NCBI GenBank assembly: GCA_947095535.1
Contig: OX352774.1
Coordinates: 117,245,996 to 117,309,995, forward strand
Length of the DNA: 64,000 nt
Reading direction: 5' to 3'
From: Poecilobothrus nobilitatus
Lineage: Eukaryota; Arthropoda; Insecta; Diptera; Dolichopodidae
The notes under the pieces were generated by a model. It did not search any database, was not told the DNA's origin, and worked only from the letters and a program-made list of their open reading frames with translations. Position numbers and translations under genes: made by a program. Shown piece after piece: positions 44,620 through 58,300 of this stretch. Position 1 is the first letter of the stretch. Every line of letters starts with the position of its first letter.

Positions 44620-47150
44620 TTGGTTTTTAATACAAATTTTCCGAAACATAATTATTATAAAAAATGTTTCGACATGAAATATTAAATAAACAAAAGAATA
44701 TTAATAATGTTACAAGATAAAAACTAAAAAAAAATAAAAATATAGTATTCAAGGTTTTAGTCATAAATAATTTAAGAATAAATATTAGTTTTGTAAGCTT
44801 TGTTTTCCTAATTGTAAACTTTGAGATATTGAATAAAATAAAAAAAAGTAAAAAAATAAAAAATAAATAAATATTTTAAAAAAAATTTCAATTGTTTTCA
44901 GATACTTTAAAACCTATTTTGTATATGTATGCAAATAAATTTTTGGTTGCATAATATATGCTTATAAGTCGCATATTATGTTCTACGATTTCTAATTTAA
45001 AATTTAAAATTACTTATAAATTTTAGCAAAATAAATCCTTGTGGCGTCTAATAAAGCTAAGATATTTTAACTCAACGGTTTGTTAATTAGTTCTATTTCC
45101 AGTTCATAAATCATTTTATTTTAATGTAAAATAAAAAAAGATTTTATGGTAATCTTCTAGTTTTTTTTGTATTTAATTACACCTTACTCCACAATTTGCA
45201 CTAATAAATAGTCGATTATACGATTAAATTGTTAGCTGTGAACTTTTAGAACTAGTTTTAAATTTTATCGAGTTTTTATTTTATATTAGAATCTAAATTA
45301 AATTTATAAAAATCTTCATTTCTTATGGAAGAAGTTTGAAATGTCGCAATACTTCTACTAAGCATTTTTGTATAGAGTTAAATAAAATGAACTTCTCTAT
45401 AACTAGAGAACGATTTCTCTATAATGTTGCGTTCTTGAGTTAATCTCCAATTTTTTCCTCTTAAATCCATTGATAAACTATTCTTCAATTTTAATAAACT
45501 CCTGCTTCAAAAAAAATTAAGTTACATAATATTCCGTTTTAAAATAAATGGTTCATTTCGTTATTAAAATCCTGTATAATTTCTCTCTGATTATAAAGTA
45601 ATTTTAAAATTTAATTTAATTTTCAGATCCATAAAACAAATGCAGCACCTAAAAAATTAATATTAAATACCAATATTTCATTTTTATTGTTTTTATTGTT
45701 TACTTTAACTTAAATTAAAAATTTCTTCAATAACTAATCATTTCTACCGTACTCCCAAAAAAAAAACTTATTTTAACTTTTTACGCTTCCATTTTAATAT
45801 TTTTTTGTAAAGTAAAAACTTTTTTGCTGGTAAACAAAGCATAAGAAAAATACAATAAAGAAAAGCAGAATCAGAGCTTTTAAACAAAAGAAAATCTTTC
45901 GAAATTAATATAAAATTTTATTAATAATTTATAAAAAGTTAAACTGAAAACTTATTAAGACTTTTTATTTTTGTACATGTCCATTTTAAAGTCTGTGTAT
46001 AATATTAAAATCCTAAATCGATTTTACTGTATGGAATTATTATTTGAACTATATGATCTCAAATTCTCCAAATACCTGTTTTCTTCTTAGGCCCACAAGC
46101 GCTTCTTTAACAATTTAACCCTTTAAAACTATATTGAACCGTTATTAAACCAGTTTAAATTAATAAATTTTCTGTTTGCGATTATGAATACCTTCTATAA
46201 CGCTGCAATATTTAATTTGCACTAATTTTCCCTCTATCGCAAATACTACGTTGCACCTCAAATATTTTTGCCACTTAAATATTGTAAATTTGGAAAAGAT
46301 GTTAAAAGTTTATATAGTGTATGTCTTTTATATAGTTATATTTTTTTTTTACTATTCCACTTGCACTTAATTAGAGTTTATTACCCTTACCATCTTGTTT
46401 GTTTGTTTTTATTATTCATTTTGCTTCGAAAGAAAGTTATGAAATTGTCTCCATGAACTCTAGACTCAATTCAATATTTAAAAACAAAACCCTTCCGGTT
46501 TTTTTTATAATTTTCCTTTTTTTTTTCTTTTTGCATATTTTGAAATTTTTTTTTTATTTTAGTTTTCAAAGAAAAAAATAAATACTACTTATATAGCTAA
46601 ACTTTTTCTTTTACTTGTAATATAATTCCGAAAATACTCTTAAAAATTTTCTATCCAGAAAAATTTCTATTTAATTTCTTATTATTTTATGTCTGTTTTA
46701 TAGTTTTCTGTTGTTTAGTTTTTTCGTAAAATTATTTTTACTATTTTTTTCATTTTTCTCCTCTTTTTTCTTTAATTTTATTTTTTTTTAAAATAAATTT
46801 TCCGCAATCGTTTTCTTTTTAATATCCAACAAAGTTTTCTTTCTTTTATGATGATTTTGAAAATCTGCCAAGTTTTAAATATAGCAGCAAGCAAGTCATA
46901 AATTCTTATCAATTTTTAATATTATTTGTTTTGCACAACATGCTTTGTTATAATGGTATATATAGCACATATATATAAAAGTTTAATATTTTTTCGTAAT
47001 GAAGATAATTGAAGTCTTTCTTAGGATTATACCTGCACATTTTCAGTTATTGTCGAATACCTACAGATTTTTTTTAGTTAGGATTATAATTTAAAACATG
47101 ATTTTTTATTCGAAATTCAAGAAATACCAAAATATTTTAAATACTTATTA
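44620..47150. other. AT-rich stretch upstream of element B1
   Basis: No gene was seen; only the 172-bp segment at 45843-46014 has a second copy nearby. Confidence 0.4.
45843..46014 (+). repeat. 172-bp segment duplicated inside DINE-like element B1
   Basis: The segment is almost identical to 47261-47432 (same orientation; a handful of substitutions). It contains blocks such as 'tttaaacaaaagaaaatctttc'. Here it sits in otherwise featureless AT-rich DNA; there it lies between family B sequence on both sides. Confidence 0.88.
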
Positions 47151-48180
47151 TACCCTACACCTAAAGTATAGGGTATATTAACTTTGGTATGGTGTTTGTA
47201 ATCACCAAAAGGAAGCGAGTTAGATATGGACATGTATATATATTCTGAATCAGAATCAGGAAGAAAAATACAATAAAAAAAAGCAAAATCAGAGCTTTTA
47301 AACAAAAGAAAATCTTTCGAAATTAATATAAAATTTTATTAATAATTTATAATAAGTTAAACTGAAAACTTATTAAGACTTTTTATGTTTGTACATGACC
47401 ATATTAAAGTCTGTGGATAATATTAAAATCCTCGATTTAAACCAATTGAAATTTACAACGTATATCAAACACTCTTACAAGACCTAAATTTTCTGTTTTC
47501 TTTAAGTTTAAAATTTGAAATATAAAATTGATAACATCTGTAGTTGGTAATTAAGCGATGACTTCCAAACTGAGTCGATTTAGTGATGTCCGTCCGTCCG
47601 TACGCACGATAACTCAAAAAATAATGATGCTATCTTGATTGAATTTATACTGTAGGTTAACAATGACTAAAGAAAGGCGGGGATTGCAAATGGGCGAAAT
47701 CGGACAATGGGTTCGGGTACCTCTCATACAACTCCCAAAACCGAATACGCACATCTTCGAAATTAATAAAGATAGAAACTTAAAATTTTGTACGAGGGTA
47801 CTGTTTCCTCAATCGTTGATATCCCTAAAATTTGAGATGAATTGGAATAGTTGTTCGGGTATCTCCCACACAACTCCCAAGACCGAACAACCATATCTTC
47901 GAAATTAATAAATATAAAAACTTGAACTTTGATATAAAAGTGTGCTATCCTGTTCTGATGATGTTTCTAAAATTTGAGATGAATTGGGGTGGTGGTACAA
48001 ATCTTCGGATTTAATAAAGATAGAAACTTGAAAATTTCTACAAAGGTTGTAAAAGAATATAGTTTTTTAGCTTATATTAAATACCTAACTAAAATAACCT
48101 ATGAATTTTTAATTTGATTTGAATTTTTTAGGTGTAGGGTATAAATAAGTCGGTTGCATCGACTAACTGTTACATTTACT
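47151..48180 (+). mobile_element. DINE-like element, subfamily B, copy 1
   Basis: It starts TACCCTACACCTA and has the perfect inverse TAGGTGTAGGGTA at 48129-48141. It then ends with a hairpin AGTCG-GTTGCAT-CGACT (48149-48165). The body holds 'actgagtcgatttagtgatgtccgtccgtccg', the 'cacgataactcaaaaaata' line and partial repeats with 'ctcccaaaaccgaa'. This layout is that of DINE-1-type elements. A 172-bp insert (47261-47432) copies DNA located 1.4 kb to the left. Confidence 0.72.
47261..47432 (+). repeat. Copy of flanking DNA carried inside element B1
   Basis: This is the same sequence as 45843-46014. Its position inside the element suggests capture during rolling-circle transposition, or insertion and later duplication. 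Confidence 0.85.
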
Positions 48181-48931
48181 TGTTTTTAATTCATTTTAGA
48201 AATAAAAAATACTTTTAAAATTTTTTAAAAGATTCATCTAGAGATTAGTAATAAATGTCAAAACATAAGAAAAACACTAATAAAAGAATGCTCTGCATGT
48301 TTTACCTGTTACAATTTTGTACACCTTTTATACATTAAATTACACATTATTATTGGTATCTCATGAATTTTATTATTGTCTTTCAGAAATGACCAAAATT
48401 AATTTTACCATAATCTATATAAATCAATAACAATTTTTTTTTTCCTCCCAATGTCTTTATTTTTGACAGAACCTTATTTGACAGCACCTATTTAAAGCTT
48501 TGGCCTTTACCTTCCTTATTTTTATTTATGTATTGCTGTTTATACTTTTCCAATTTTGTTTCGTCAATACAAATAACTCTTTTTTCATGTTTTGTACTTC
48601 TAAAGATTAAAATTTTCTTCTAAGAAGTGTACTATAATTATAAGTCTAATAACAAATAGTTTACATTTTTTAATTTCATTAGAAACTTAGCCAATTTATA
48701 GGTGGTATCAATTATGTCAGTATTACAATACATCACCGTTTTTTAAATAAAAGCAAAATCTTTATTTAAAGCAATTAAAATAACAAAAACTTTTAGTTGT
48801 TTTCCCACACCAAAAATGTAACTAATATAAAAATACGACAATGCACAAAGCAAAAAATACTATAACCATTTATACTATATAATAGATATATATAACATAA
48901 ACATTTTTTTTTTCTTATGTTCTCTTGACAG

Positions 48932-48986
48932 GATTTAAAAATCATCAACAATTTAAAAGAGTGAAAGAAATTATTGGCTTAAAGCC
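48932..48986 (+). other. 5' UTR segment of adenylyl cyclase exon with start codon
   Basis: A good acceptor site (pyrimidine-rich tract, TTGACAG ending at 48931) precedes the ATG at 48987 by 55 bases, so the coding start exon probably begins here and a further 5' UTR exon lies upstream, unseen. Confidence 0.5.
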
Positions 48987-49361
48987 ATGGAAAAACTTTT
49001 ATCAGAAGATGTTGAATTAAAAACACATACAGTGTATCCAACGTTACAGCTAACTAAAGAACTAGAAAAAAATTTATATCAAAATCATGCTGGAAAAAAA
49101 TATATAATCGATCCAAAGGACATTCATATAAAAAATAGTAATAATAATAATATTAATATTAAAAATAATAGAAGTAATAGTAATAGTTGTAGAAGAAATA
49201 GTAGTAGTAGTAGTAGTAAAAATCTTTTTCATAAACATCATACAAACAATAATTATAATACAAATTTTTATGAAGATGATGAAGGTGGTATAATAAATAC
49301 AGCATTTACTATTGATTCAGATAATTTATCAGATAGTGGTATTGAAAAGGCTGAAATTGAA
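48987..49361 (+). CDS. Ac78C: Adenylyl cyclase coding exon 1
   Basis: Residues 1-125, MEKLLSEDVELK to SGIEKAEIE. The donor GTAAGT follows at 49362. Trinucleotide runs (AAT and AGT) at 49135-49220 encode poly-Asn and poly-Ser stretches. The phrase DSDNLSDSGIEKAEIE is acidic and not repeat-driven, so it is likely conserved. Confidence 0.8.
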
Positions 49362-52300
49362 GTAAGTATAGTTTGTTAAATTATTATTTCTTGAATGAAA
49401 GCTGTTACATATAAACTGCTTAAAATCAAAAAAAAAAAAAAATTATTCACAACAATAAAAGAATCAACTTTAGACTTTCCTTTAATCGGTTTCTTTACTT
49501 TAAGGACTAATACAAAAAAAATCTACTTTTGTATAGTACTTGACTAAGTATCAGAATAATACTTGGTAAGTCTGTAATCGTAAGTTTTTTGTGAAACCAA
49601 AAAATTTGACCTTTGATTTTAATTTTCTTTGATATAAAGTTGAGCAGCAAAAAAATCTGACTAAAATTTGTTTAATTGTTTCGATTTGAATTTTATTACC
49701 TTATACTAATCCTATTGATTGTAGATAGATAATTTAACTTATATCGTAAAATACAAAATAATCAATCAAATTTTTAATTCCTTCTTGATGTTTTTTTTTT
49801 AAATTTTAAACAGGAAATCTCACAGTCATCTGATATACATCAACAAATTATTAACAAAATGCCACGTTTACCTGTTATTGATGGTGATGTGGCAACACAT
49901 AGTGATGATGATAATTGTAATTCAGATCTACAAGATGATACAATAACAACCGCTACCACAACCACCTGCACCAATATAACCAAAGATAATTTTGAACAAA
50001 AAAATTTTAATGTGATAGATAATTCTGATAAAGTACAAATAATGAATAATATGAAAAGTGTTAGACACAACAATCTTAATTTGGATTTAAATATATCATC
50101 ACCATTATCCGTATCTCCATCTCTTTCAAATAAAATAATGATAAATAATTCTATAAGAACACAAAGACCTGTGCCAACAACATTAAATGTTAAAGGTATT
50201 GAAATTAATAATAAAAATAAAGATTTTATAATAAATGGAACTGGACCAGGTGCACAAAATAAACAAATAAAAGCGTCATCTGTAATACCATTAACAGGAT
50301 CATCGATAATAAAATCAGTTGACAGAAAAAAATCACCAATATTACAAAAGCAATCAATACAAGATCGTTCTGCTCAAATTATTGAAAGTGAAGAGGGCCG
50401 TTGTGTTAATGATGTTGACCGTCGCACTAATTGCTGTGAGGCCTTAAAACAAACAAATTCAAAAGGATTAAATAGTGAAATATATTCAGCATTTAAAAAA
50501 GCTAATGTTATTAAAGGTATATTATGCCCATCATTAACAAATTCATTTAAAAATCGTTCATTAGAACGTTCCTATTTATTATATACACATCGTCAACGTC
50601 AAAAATCATTAATTGTTGTCAATATTGTTGATTTTATATTAAAGGCGGTTTTAGCAATTGTTTGGTTACATAATGCAAATAAAGAGGTAAATTCTTATAA
50701 TATAATATCAAAATAATCTAAACAAAAAATCTAATTAAATTGTTTTTGTTTAAATTCAAGGATAACGTAACTCAAGAAAATAAAATAAATATAGAAAACC
50801 CAATAGCATGGTCAGCATGTTGTATGATTGCTAATTTAGCAATATGTGGTTTAGGTTTATGGAGATGTTTTGCTAATAATTATTTACATTGGGCAGCAAC
50901 GTGTACATGGTTATTATTTAATGTTCAAGGTAATTATTATTATTACGTATTATTAATTCAATATTCAATATTCAATGGTTGAGTATACTATCATTAATTT
51001 ATACACTAATATTATTTGTGTTGTTTATATTATATAAATATATAATACCCGTACTCAGTCGATTAATAAGCCACCAAAATTTATCTATTTATTTCCAGAG
51101 ATCCCAAAATTTATTTATTTTTTTATATTAATATTACAATCCACATAGGATATTGCAAAACCATCAGCTACTAAGGCCATTATAGGTCGAATACTATTAT
51201 TAAATTATATATTAATATTATTTATTTTGTTTATATGTATTGTATATTATATATTTACACCATATTTGGTAGCAAGGGGGATTTGTTATTAATTAAAAAC
51301 AAATCCCTGTGCTGGATTTGAACCCGCACTCCCTCGGTTAATAAACCACCGAGGCCCCTGCATAAAAATTTTTATAAAATAAAAATCTTATTTGAAAATG
51401 TTTGCATATTTCAGGCGTTTAAAGTTATTATTTTTTTTTTTAAATTTTTATTAAATTTTTAATATAAATATTACAATTTAGGGGCTTCAGTAGCATAGTG
51501 AATCCTGCATATAAGATTCAGCATGAATACAGGATTCATTGCACCGGAATTTTTTATATACCTAGATTCAAATGGTTACATTCAAGATCAAAACCATGTT
51601 CCCTTATTATTTCATTATAATAGGCGGACCACGTGCAAGATCATTGACTATATTCCGCGAAACGTAGATTATTCGATGTTGAAATTTAATAGACATATAC
51701 CAGAAAGGGACAAAAACATTAGTAGAAATTATTGGTGGTTAGAAAACACCTACATAGAAGATTAAAATTATTTTTAATTATTTAGGATAAGTAGGATAGC
51801 ATAGGCATAGTAATATATACATAGTAAATTAGCATAGCATAGTAAATTAGAATAGATATATAGGTTAAGATAGGTTAAGATAAGTTAAGTTTTTATTTTA
51901 AAACTCAATAGAAATAAATTTGGATTTTTAAATGAAATTTTTACCAAAAAATAATAAATATAAGGATGTAAATTACCATGGAACATTCAAAGATTTATTG
52001 TAATATTAAAATATAAAACCTAAAATTAATATAATAAGAAATCATGCCATCTTAAAATTAATTATAAAACAAAGAAGTAAACTGATATTTTTAAATTTTT
52101 TTTTGTAAGTTATATTTATAAGATCTAAATAAAGAATTAAAAAAACAAAAAAGTAGCATAGTGGGTAGGCGTGTGGCGTATTAACCGAAGGAGTGGGGGT
52201 TCGATCCCTACACAGGTCGTAAGTGTTTTTTTCTTTACATACCCGCTTACGACCAAATATAATGTAAATATATAGTATATAATATAAACAAAATAAATAA

Positions 52301-55300
52301 TATTAGTATATAATTTAATAATAGTATAAAAACCTATAATTCCCTAAAGTAGCCGATGGTTCAATAATATTGCATTACATTTATGTATGTAATATTAATA
52401 TAAATAAATAAATAAATTAATATTACAATTTAATTTGAATGACCCTTTTCCCTTCGAATGTGGGCCAGTATTATATTAATTTCATATTAATGATAAATTT
52501 CTTAATCTAAGGATGGATTACTTCTTTACATTTTCCTTAATTGTTGGTGAGGTTTTTACCCTTTTCCTCACATCATTTAAAATTATATATCACAAATTTA
52601 GTTTAGTTTTCTAATTGTATATGTATTTCAGTTGTATAGACATTAATATATAAGTCTGAACTCTGCATTAGTCATAAGAAGGAATTTTCGTGAATGTAAA
52701 TATTTGTTCATTTGAATATTTGAATGTTCATTGGAAAAGATACATAGGGGGGGTGATATTTTGTCGAAAATGTACTTATGAGAGGCTAGTGTGGCTTCCA
52801 ATATTAATCTCGTTATTCTTATGTCGTTTTTGCGACTTTTCGTTTTGACTACTGTGATAATCTTTTTTATAGGAAATATATTATTCCTTAGTAACATTCC
52901 CGAATTTTCCCACTCTGATTGTTTCAAATTGTTGTAATATATTCTTATTTGGTTTTTCGCATTGATAAAAGTTCTTGATATGTATAATATATGTGGGCTC
53001 TTAGCTGCCATCTTTGCTTCTTTATCCGCTTTTTCGTTATCAGGTATACCCGCGTGACCGGGGAACCATATTAACTTAATTCTGCCCTTTTCTTTTATAA
53101 TGACATTTCTTATATTTGTGATGGCGTTTTCTTATATTTAAAGTTAATTTTGAATTAAAAGTATCAAAAGTCCGCTTATGAAATAAGTATCTCTAATAAG
53201 ATATGTTTATATTAGACTTTTAAAAATTCAATTTCAGAACTTAAATTTGTGGAATCCTGTTATAAATTTAGGTTAAAGAGTTGCATAAATATTTTGAGTT
53301 ACTAAATATTAAAAAAATTTTAATTTTTTAAATTATTTAAATAGAAAAAAAATTAAAATTACATACAGCTCCTGTTTATAAGCATTATTTAGATATTATT
53401 ATTTTCAGATTTTTAAGAAAATCAGAAAAATTGTAATATGACAAAAAAATTGTGTCGAGTTATTTTAAGAAATTAGCAAAAATAATAGAACAATTTTTTT
53501 TTATGCCGTACTAAAAAAAGAAAATAAAAAGGAAATGAAAAAGGAAATTATCACATGCTAAAACAATTACATACCTTAAAAATAATAAAATGTTCCATAA
53601 AACATTATTTTTATCTTTCATTAAACAATCACCACGTGCAAATTATTGAAAAAATTCGAAAAATGCAATGTATAGATATATAAGGACAAGTGTATAAAAA
53701 TTAGCCTCTAAAAAAATATACCACATAAATAAAGCCACCAGAAAAATTAATATTAATGTCTTATTTTCGCTTTTTCCTAAATTTTGTTTTATTTTTTTGT
53801 TTTTTATACTTAGCAATCGTCAATCATAACTGAAAATAAAAAAAAAACAAGCTTTTTAATGTCAATAAAAAAATCTTAACTAAAACAAAAACACACATTT
53901 TTTTTCTTTTCGATGCCTATATACAGTGCTGTTCGATAAAATCCGGACAGCTAAAAATTTTCACTTTATTATGTTTTTTCTGCATACAAGGGTTAGTAAT
54001 TAAGGAGATAGGCTTCTTTGTGTTATTTAATGTTAAGGAGTTAATTGTATTCCATTTCGAAAAATGTATGGCTCCATGAACCTGGGTTTGTTTTTAAATA
54101 AGAAAATAAAGAAAATCTGTTGATTTTTTTTTATTTTTAATTTTAAAAATTTAATTATGACACCACACGACTCCACATCCCTCTGGTCAATTCAAGTGTT
54201 CTTGGGCCCCTTGAGGTTGAGCAACTTTCGTAGAAGCCTTTATGCTTTTGCACAAGCGACGTGTTCTAAGATTCGCTTCTAATAATCTTTTTCGAACAGT
54301 TGATGACGAAATTACGGTTCCTCTATCTCTGGCGAGGTCTGCTTGTAATTTAGTAGATGTTCTAAATCGGTTGCGCTTGCTGCGAAGTACCAGAAATTTG
54401 TATTGAACTACAGTAGTCCTTCTTTTTCTTCCAGATCCTTTAGACCATTCTGTAGTCCCAGTAACTTTAAATGTTTTATAAGCTCTGAAATCGAAAACTT
54501 TCCAAGTGCTATTATCTTCTTACCAATTTCACGAGTAGATAAACCTTCCCTCCATAAAATGTTGGCATTTTATTAGTAAACTCACTTGCTCAACTAATTA
54601 TTTCATATTAAACACTTCTTTCAAAAATTAACTTATTTATAGCCGCCTAACAGCTATCTGATGTACGCGCTACAATTTAAAAGTGGGAGTAAAAAAATAC
54701 AACATGCAAAAATGCAAGAAATTCTACCTATAAGAATAAAATTTCAAAGAATTGAAACTGTCCAGATTTTATCGAGCAGTACTGTTATATACATATATCA
54801 TATATATATATATATATATATAAATATATATATATATGCTATAATGTTATTTTAATTTATTTTTTTTTTCCTTTTTTGCGGCCTGTCACCAACAAATGTT
54901 ATTGGAAAGAAATACAAACCAACTCTTACAAAGATATCCTTTTTGTGTTTACGGCCTATGTATTGGTTGTGTTATTTATAAAACACAAAAGTCTATGACA
55001 TCTTGTTTACCATACTTTTATTTTTGTTTTTGTTAAAAAAAAATAAAAAATTGTAATTCAGATTTGTTGTCAGATTCGATTAGTTTTCGATTAGCATATT
55101 TTTTTAATAGACTAAGAAATGATTTTAAATTATATTTGGCAAAAAAAAATATATTCAAGCTAAATATTCAAGAATATGCTTTTGTTTTTTTTTATGTGCT
55201 TTTATATTTGATTTTGAACTTTTTTAACTCCTAGAATATTAAATTTAATTTTTTTTTAAGTGACACTTGGTTATTGACCTAAACATAAAATCTGAATATT

Positions 55301-58300
55301 ATAATTTAATTTTGTGTTTGAGTAATCTTTCAAATTCATTTTTAATTTTAATGTAAATGTTCCTGCACTTCTTTGGAAATTTTTATAAACAATATTTATA
55401 TGTAGGTACAGAATTTGAAGAGAGTAATGGGTAAGCAAGTGGAAATTGATATGGAAGGTAAGAACCTACAAAAATCTTGCATTGCAGGTTTGTAATGGTA
55501 CCCAAAAATTTTGTAATATATATATATATGTATCTATATGTACTAGCAGAGTTACCCGGTGTTGCCAGGGGAAATAAAAATTTTTAATATTTTGAAATTT
55601 TATTTTTATTGTTATTTATTTTAAACATTTTTTTTGGCAGGGTTGGTGGTAAGTTTGAAAACCAAGTAAAAGAATAGAATACGTGCACGTTCTCTGTAAT
55701 AATGTAGTATCCACCCCCATCAAAATTAGTCTTGTATGTATTTTATTACACCTGGATATTTAACAAAGTATTTAACTAACTGATGAAAAATACGATATTA
55801 AATATTGCATTACATTTACGCCGAATAGACTAACGGAGCTTAATAATAAGAATATGAAATCGACCTGGATTAGCAGAACTTAACAAAAATTTGTTTCAGT
55901 CTTTCAGACTATAATATCACCCTAAAAAATTTGACATTAATTGTCGGTTAATATATTGCCATCTAATTTATTCAATAAACGCCTAAAGCTAAGAGGAACA
56001 TTTATATAAATTTTTAACTTAATCGGTCGAACCTTTGTAGGCGTGACAACGGTTCCTTAAGAACTTTAACAGACTGCTGGACCGCAATTATCATGTGAAA
56101 TTTGGTTGCAATCGGTCTGGTAATTTTTAAGTGAATCTGAGACAAACAAACACATATTCTAATATTAAATATATATTAGACATTTTTCTTATTAGAACAC
56201 TATTTGATCACCCTTTTCATTCTTTCAATTGGAAAAAAAACCATCCATCAATTTATATATTCTTTTGTATTTTATATATTTTTTTTTTTTTAAAAAGAAC
56301 CTTTGCAGAAAAGAAAAGTGCTCGAAAATTGGGTTCATCGAATTCGTTCCTGCAAAAGAAGTCGTGGAGGCCATTTGAATGATGTTTTATTCAGAACTTA
56401 ATTGTATCGATTATACTTCACATTAAATAAAAAACATTTGAATTTCCTTAACAATTAGAGCGTTTTTTTTGAAAAGAAATCATATCACTCAATTTGAAAA
56501 ACCAATACAACTGTTTTATACCCTACACCTAATATATTTTATATAATAGGTTACTAATTACGAAAGGGAGGCTAAGTTCGAATCTGGACGAAATCGGTCC
56601 ATGGGTTCGGATTCTGTAAGCTTCCGAATGATTCTGGAGCAAACGGGATTTCTCCAAAACCAAGAAAGATAGAACCTTTACATGTGTGGTACACTGGTGT
56701 TCTTTCATGTTTTATTTATGTCTCTGAAATTTGAGACGATTTAGTCCATGTCTTCGAATTTTGGAAGCTTTCGAACAAACAAAGATAGAACCTTTGAATT
56801 TGGTGCAATGGTGTTCTTTCGTATTTGATTTATGTTTCTGAAATTTGGGAGGATTTGGTCCATGGGTTCGGATCTTGGAAGCTTCCGGACGAGCCCCAGA
56901 GCAAACGAATATATCTCTATAACCAACAAAGATAGAATCTTTATTTTTAGTACAAGGGTGTTCTGTTATGTTTCTTTTTCTGTGAAATTGCAAACTGACA
57001 TTTAAAAGGATTTGGACCATGGGTTCGTATTTTGGAAACTTCCGAACGAGCACAAGAGCAAACGAGCATATCTCCAAAACCAACAAAAGTAGAACCTTTA
57101 AATTTAGTAGAATGGTGTTCTGCCATGTTTACTTTATGTCCCGGTTCAAGGAGCTGCCAAAAAATTTATGGATTTTTAATTTAATTAGAATTATTCAAGT
57201 GTAGGGTATTAATAAGTCGGTTGCATCGATTTAATGTTACATATATTTGTTTTTATTCTTTTTTAGTTTTTTCAACAGTTTTGAGTCGATAAATTGTTAT
57301 AACATTATTTAATATGATAATCTTTTTAATAAATTTTTTTTAAAAAATTTGTAAATTGTATTTTATTTATTTTATATGCAGGTTTTGTTGGTGAAGGACT
57401 TGGTTTTGATGATCGTGAATATTATTTAGTTTGGTATATATTATTTATTATATTTGTACCATATGCAATGTTACCGTTACCATTAAGATGGTGTGTTATA
57501 GCTGGTACAATGTCAGCATGTTGTCATTTAATTGTAATTGCAATTTTTAAATTAACAAATGAAAATGATAATGAAGGTGTAAGTATTTTTTAATTTATTT
57601 AAACTCGAATAATAATTAAAATATATTTTTTGTTGTTATTATACCCGTACGATAAGTATCGAATATAATAAAATTACTCCTCCGTTTGTAACACCTCGAA
57701 ATAAGCGAGCTAGATATACCTTCAAAGGTATGGATCGGATCAAAATCAAATGCTGAGTCGATTAAGTCATGTCCGTGCGTCCGTCCGTCAGCACACTAAT
57801 CAAAAATGAAGAAAGCTAGAACCTTGAAATTTACGCAAAATATTCTGGGAGCAATTTGTAGGTTCCCTATTTTTTTTGGTTGAGTTCCGACCAAAAAACA
57901 ACTAACTTGTAGATCTCCACAATTTTTTTTAAATAGAGCCATCAAATTTTAACTGCTGATAGATATCATAAAAATATTAATTTTCTGACAATATTAATTT
58001 TTCTGTAGCCCCACCCGTTAAGGAGGTACAGCCCTCCAAAGTTCGAAAATTCTCTATATTTAAATTGTTATAACACAAGCTCTATAAGGTATATCTTCAA
58101 TCTGAAAATTCCAAACGATAGGTGCTATTGTGTGCTTTACAAACATGTATATAATAAATATATACGGTGTCTTAATTTACCGTTATGCGAAACTGAATTA
58201 TTGCAAAAACCTTTAACCCTTCTATCTTTTAAACGGTTTAAGTTGGAAACTTAAATTTTGACAGAAGTTAGATCTTTGAAAATAAGTATGAGTGATTTCA

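Noticed and set aside
55406..55458. Small AG...GT-bounded block in cyclase intron 3
   Set aside because: In the required phase it hits TAG/TAA within ten codons, and exons 3 and 4 already join to a perfect split Gly codon.
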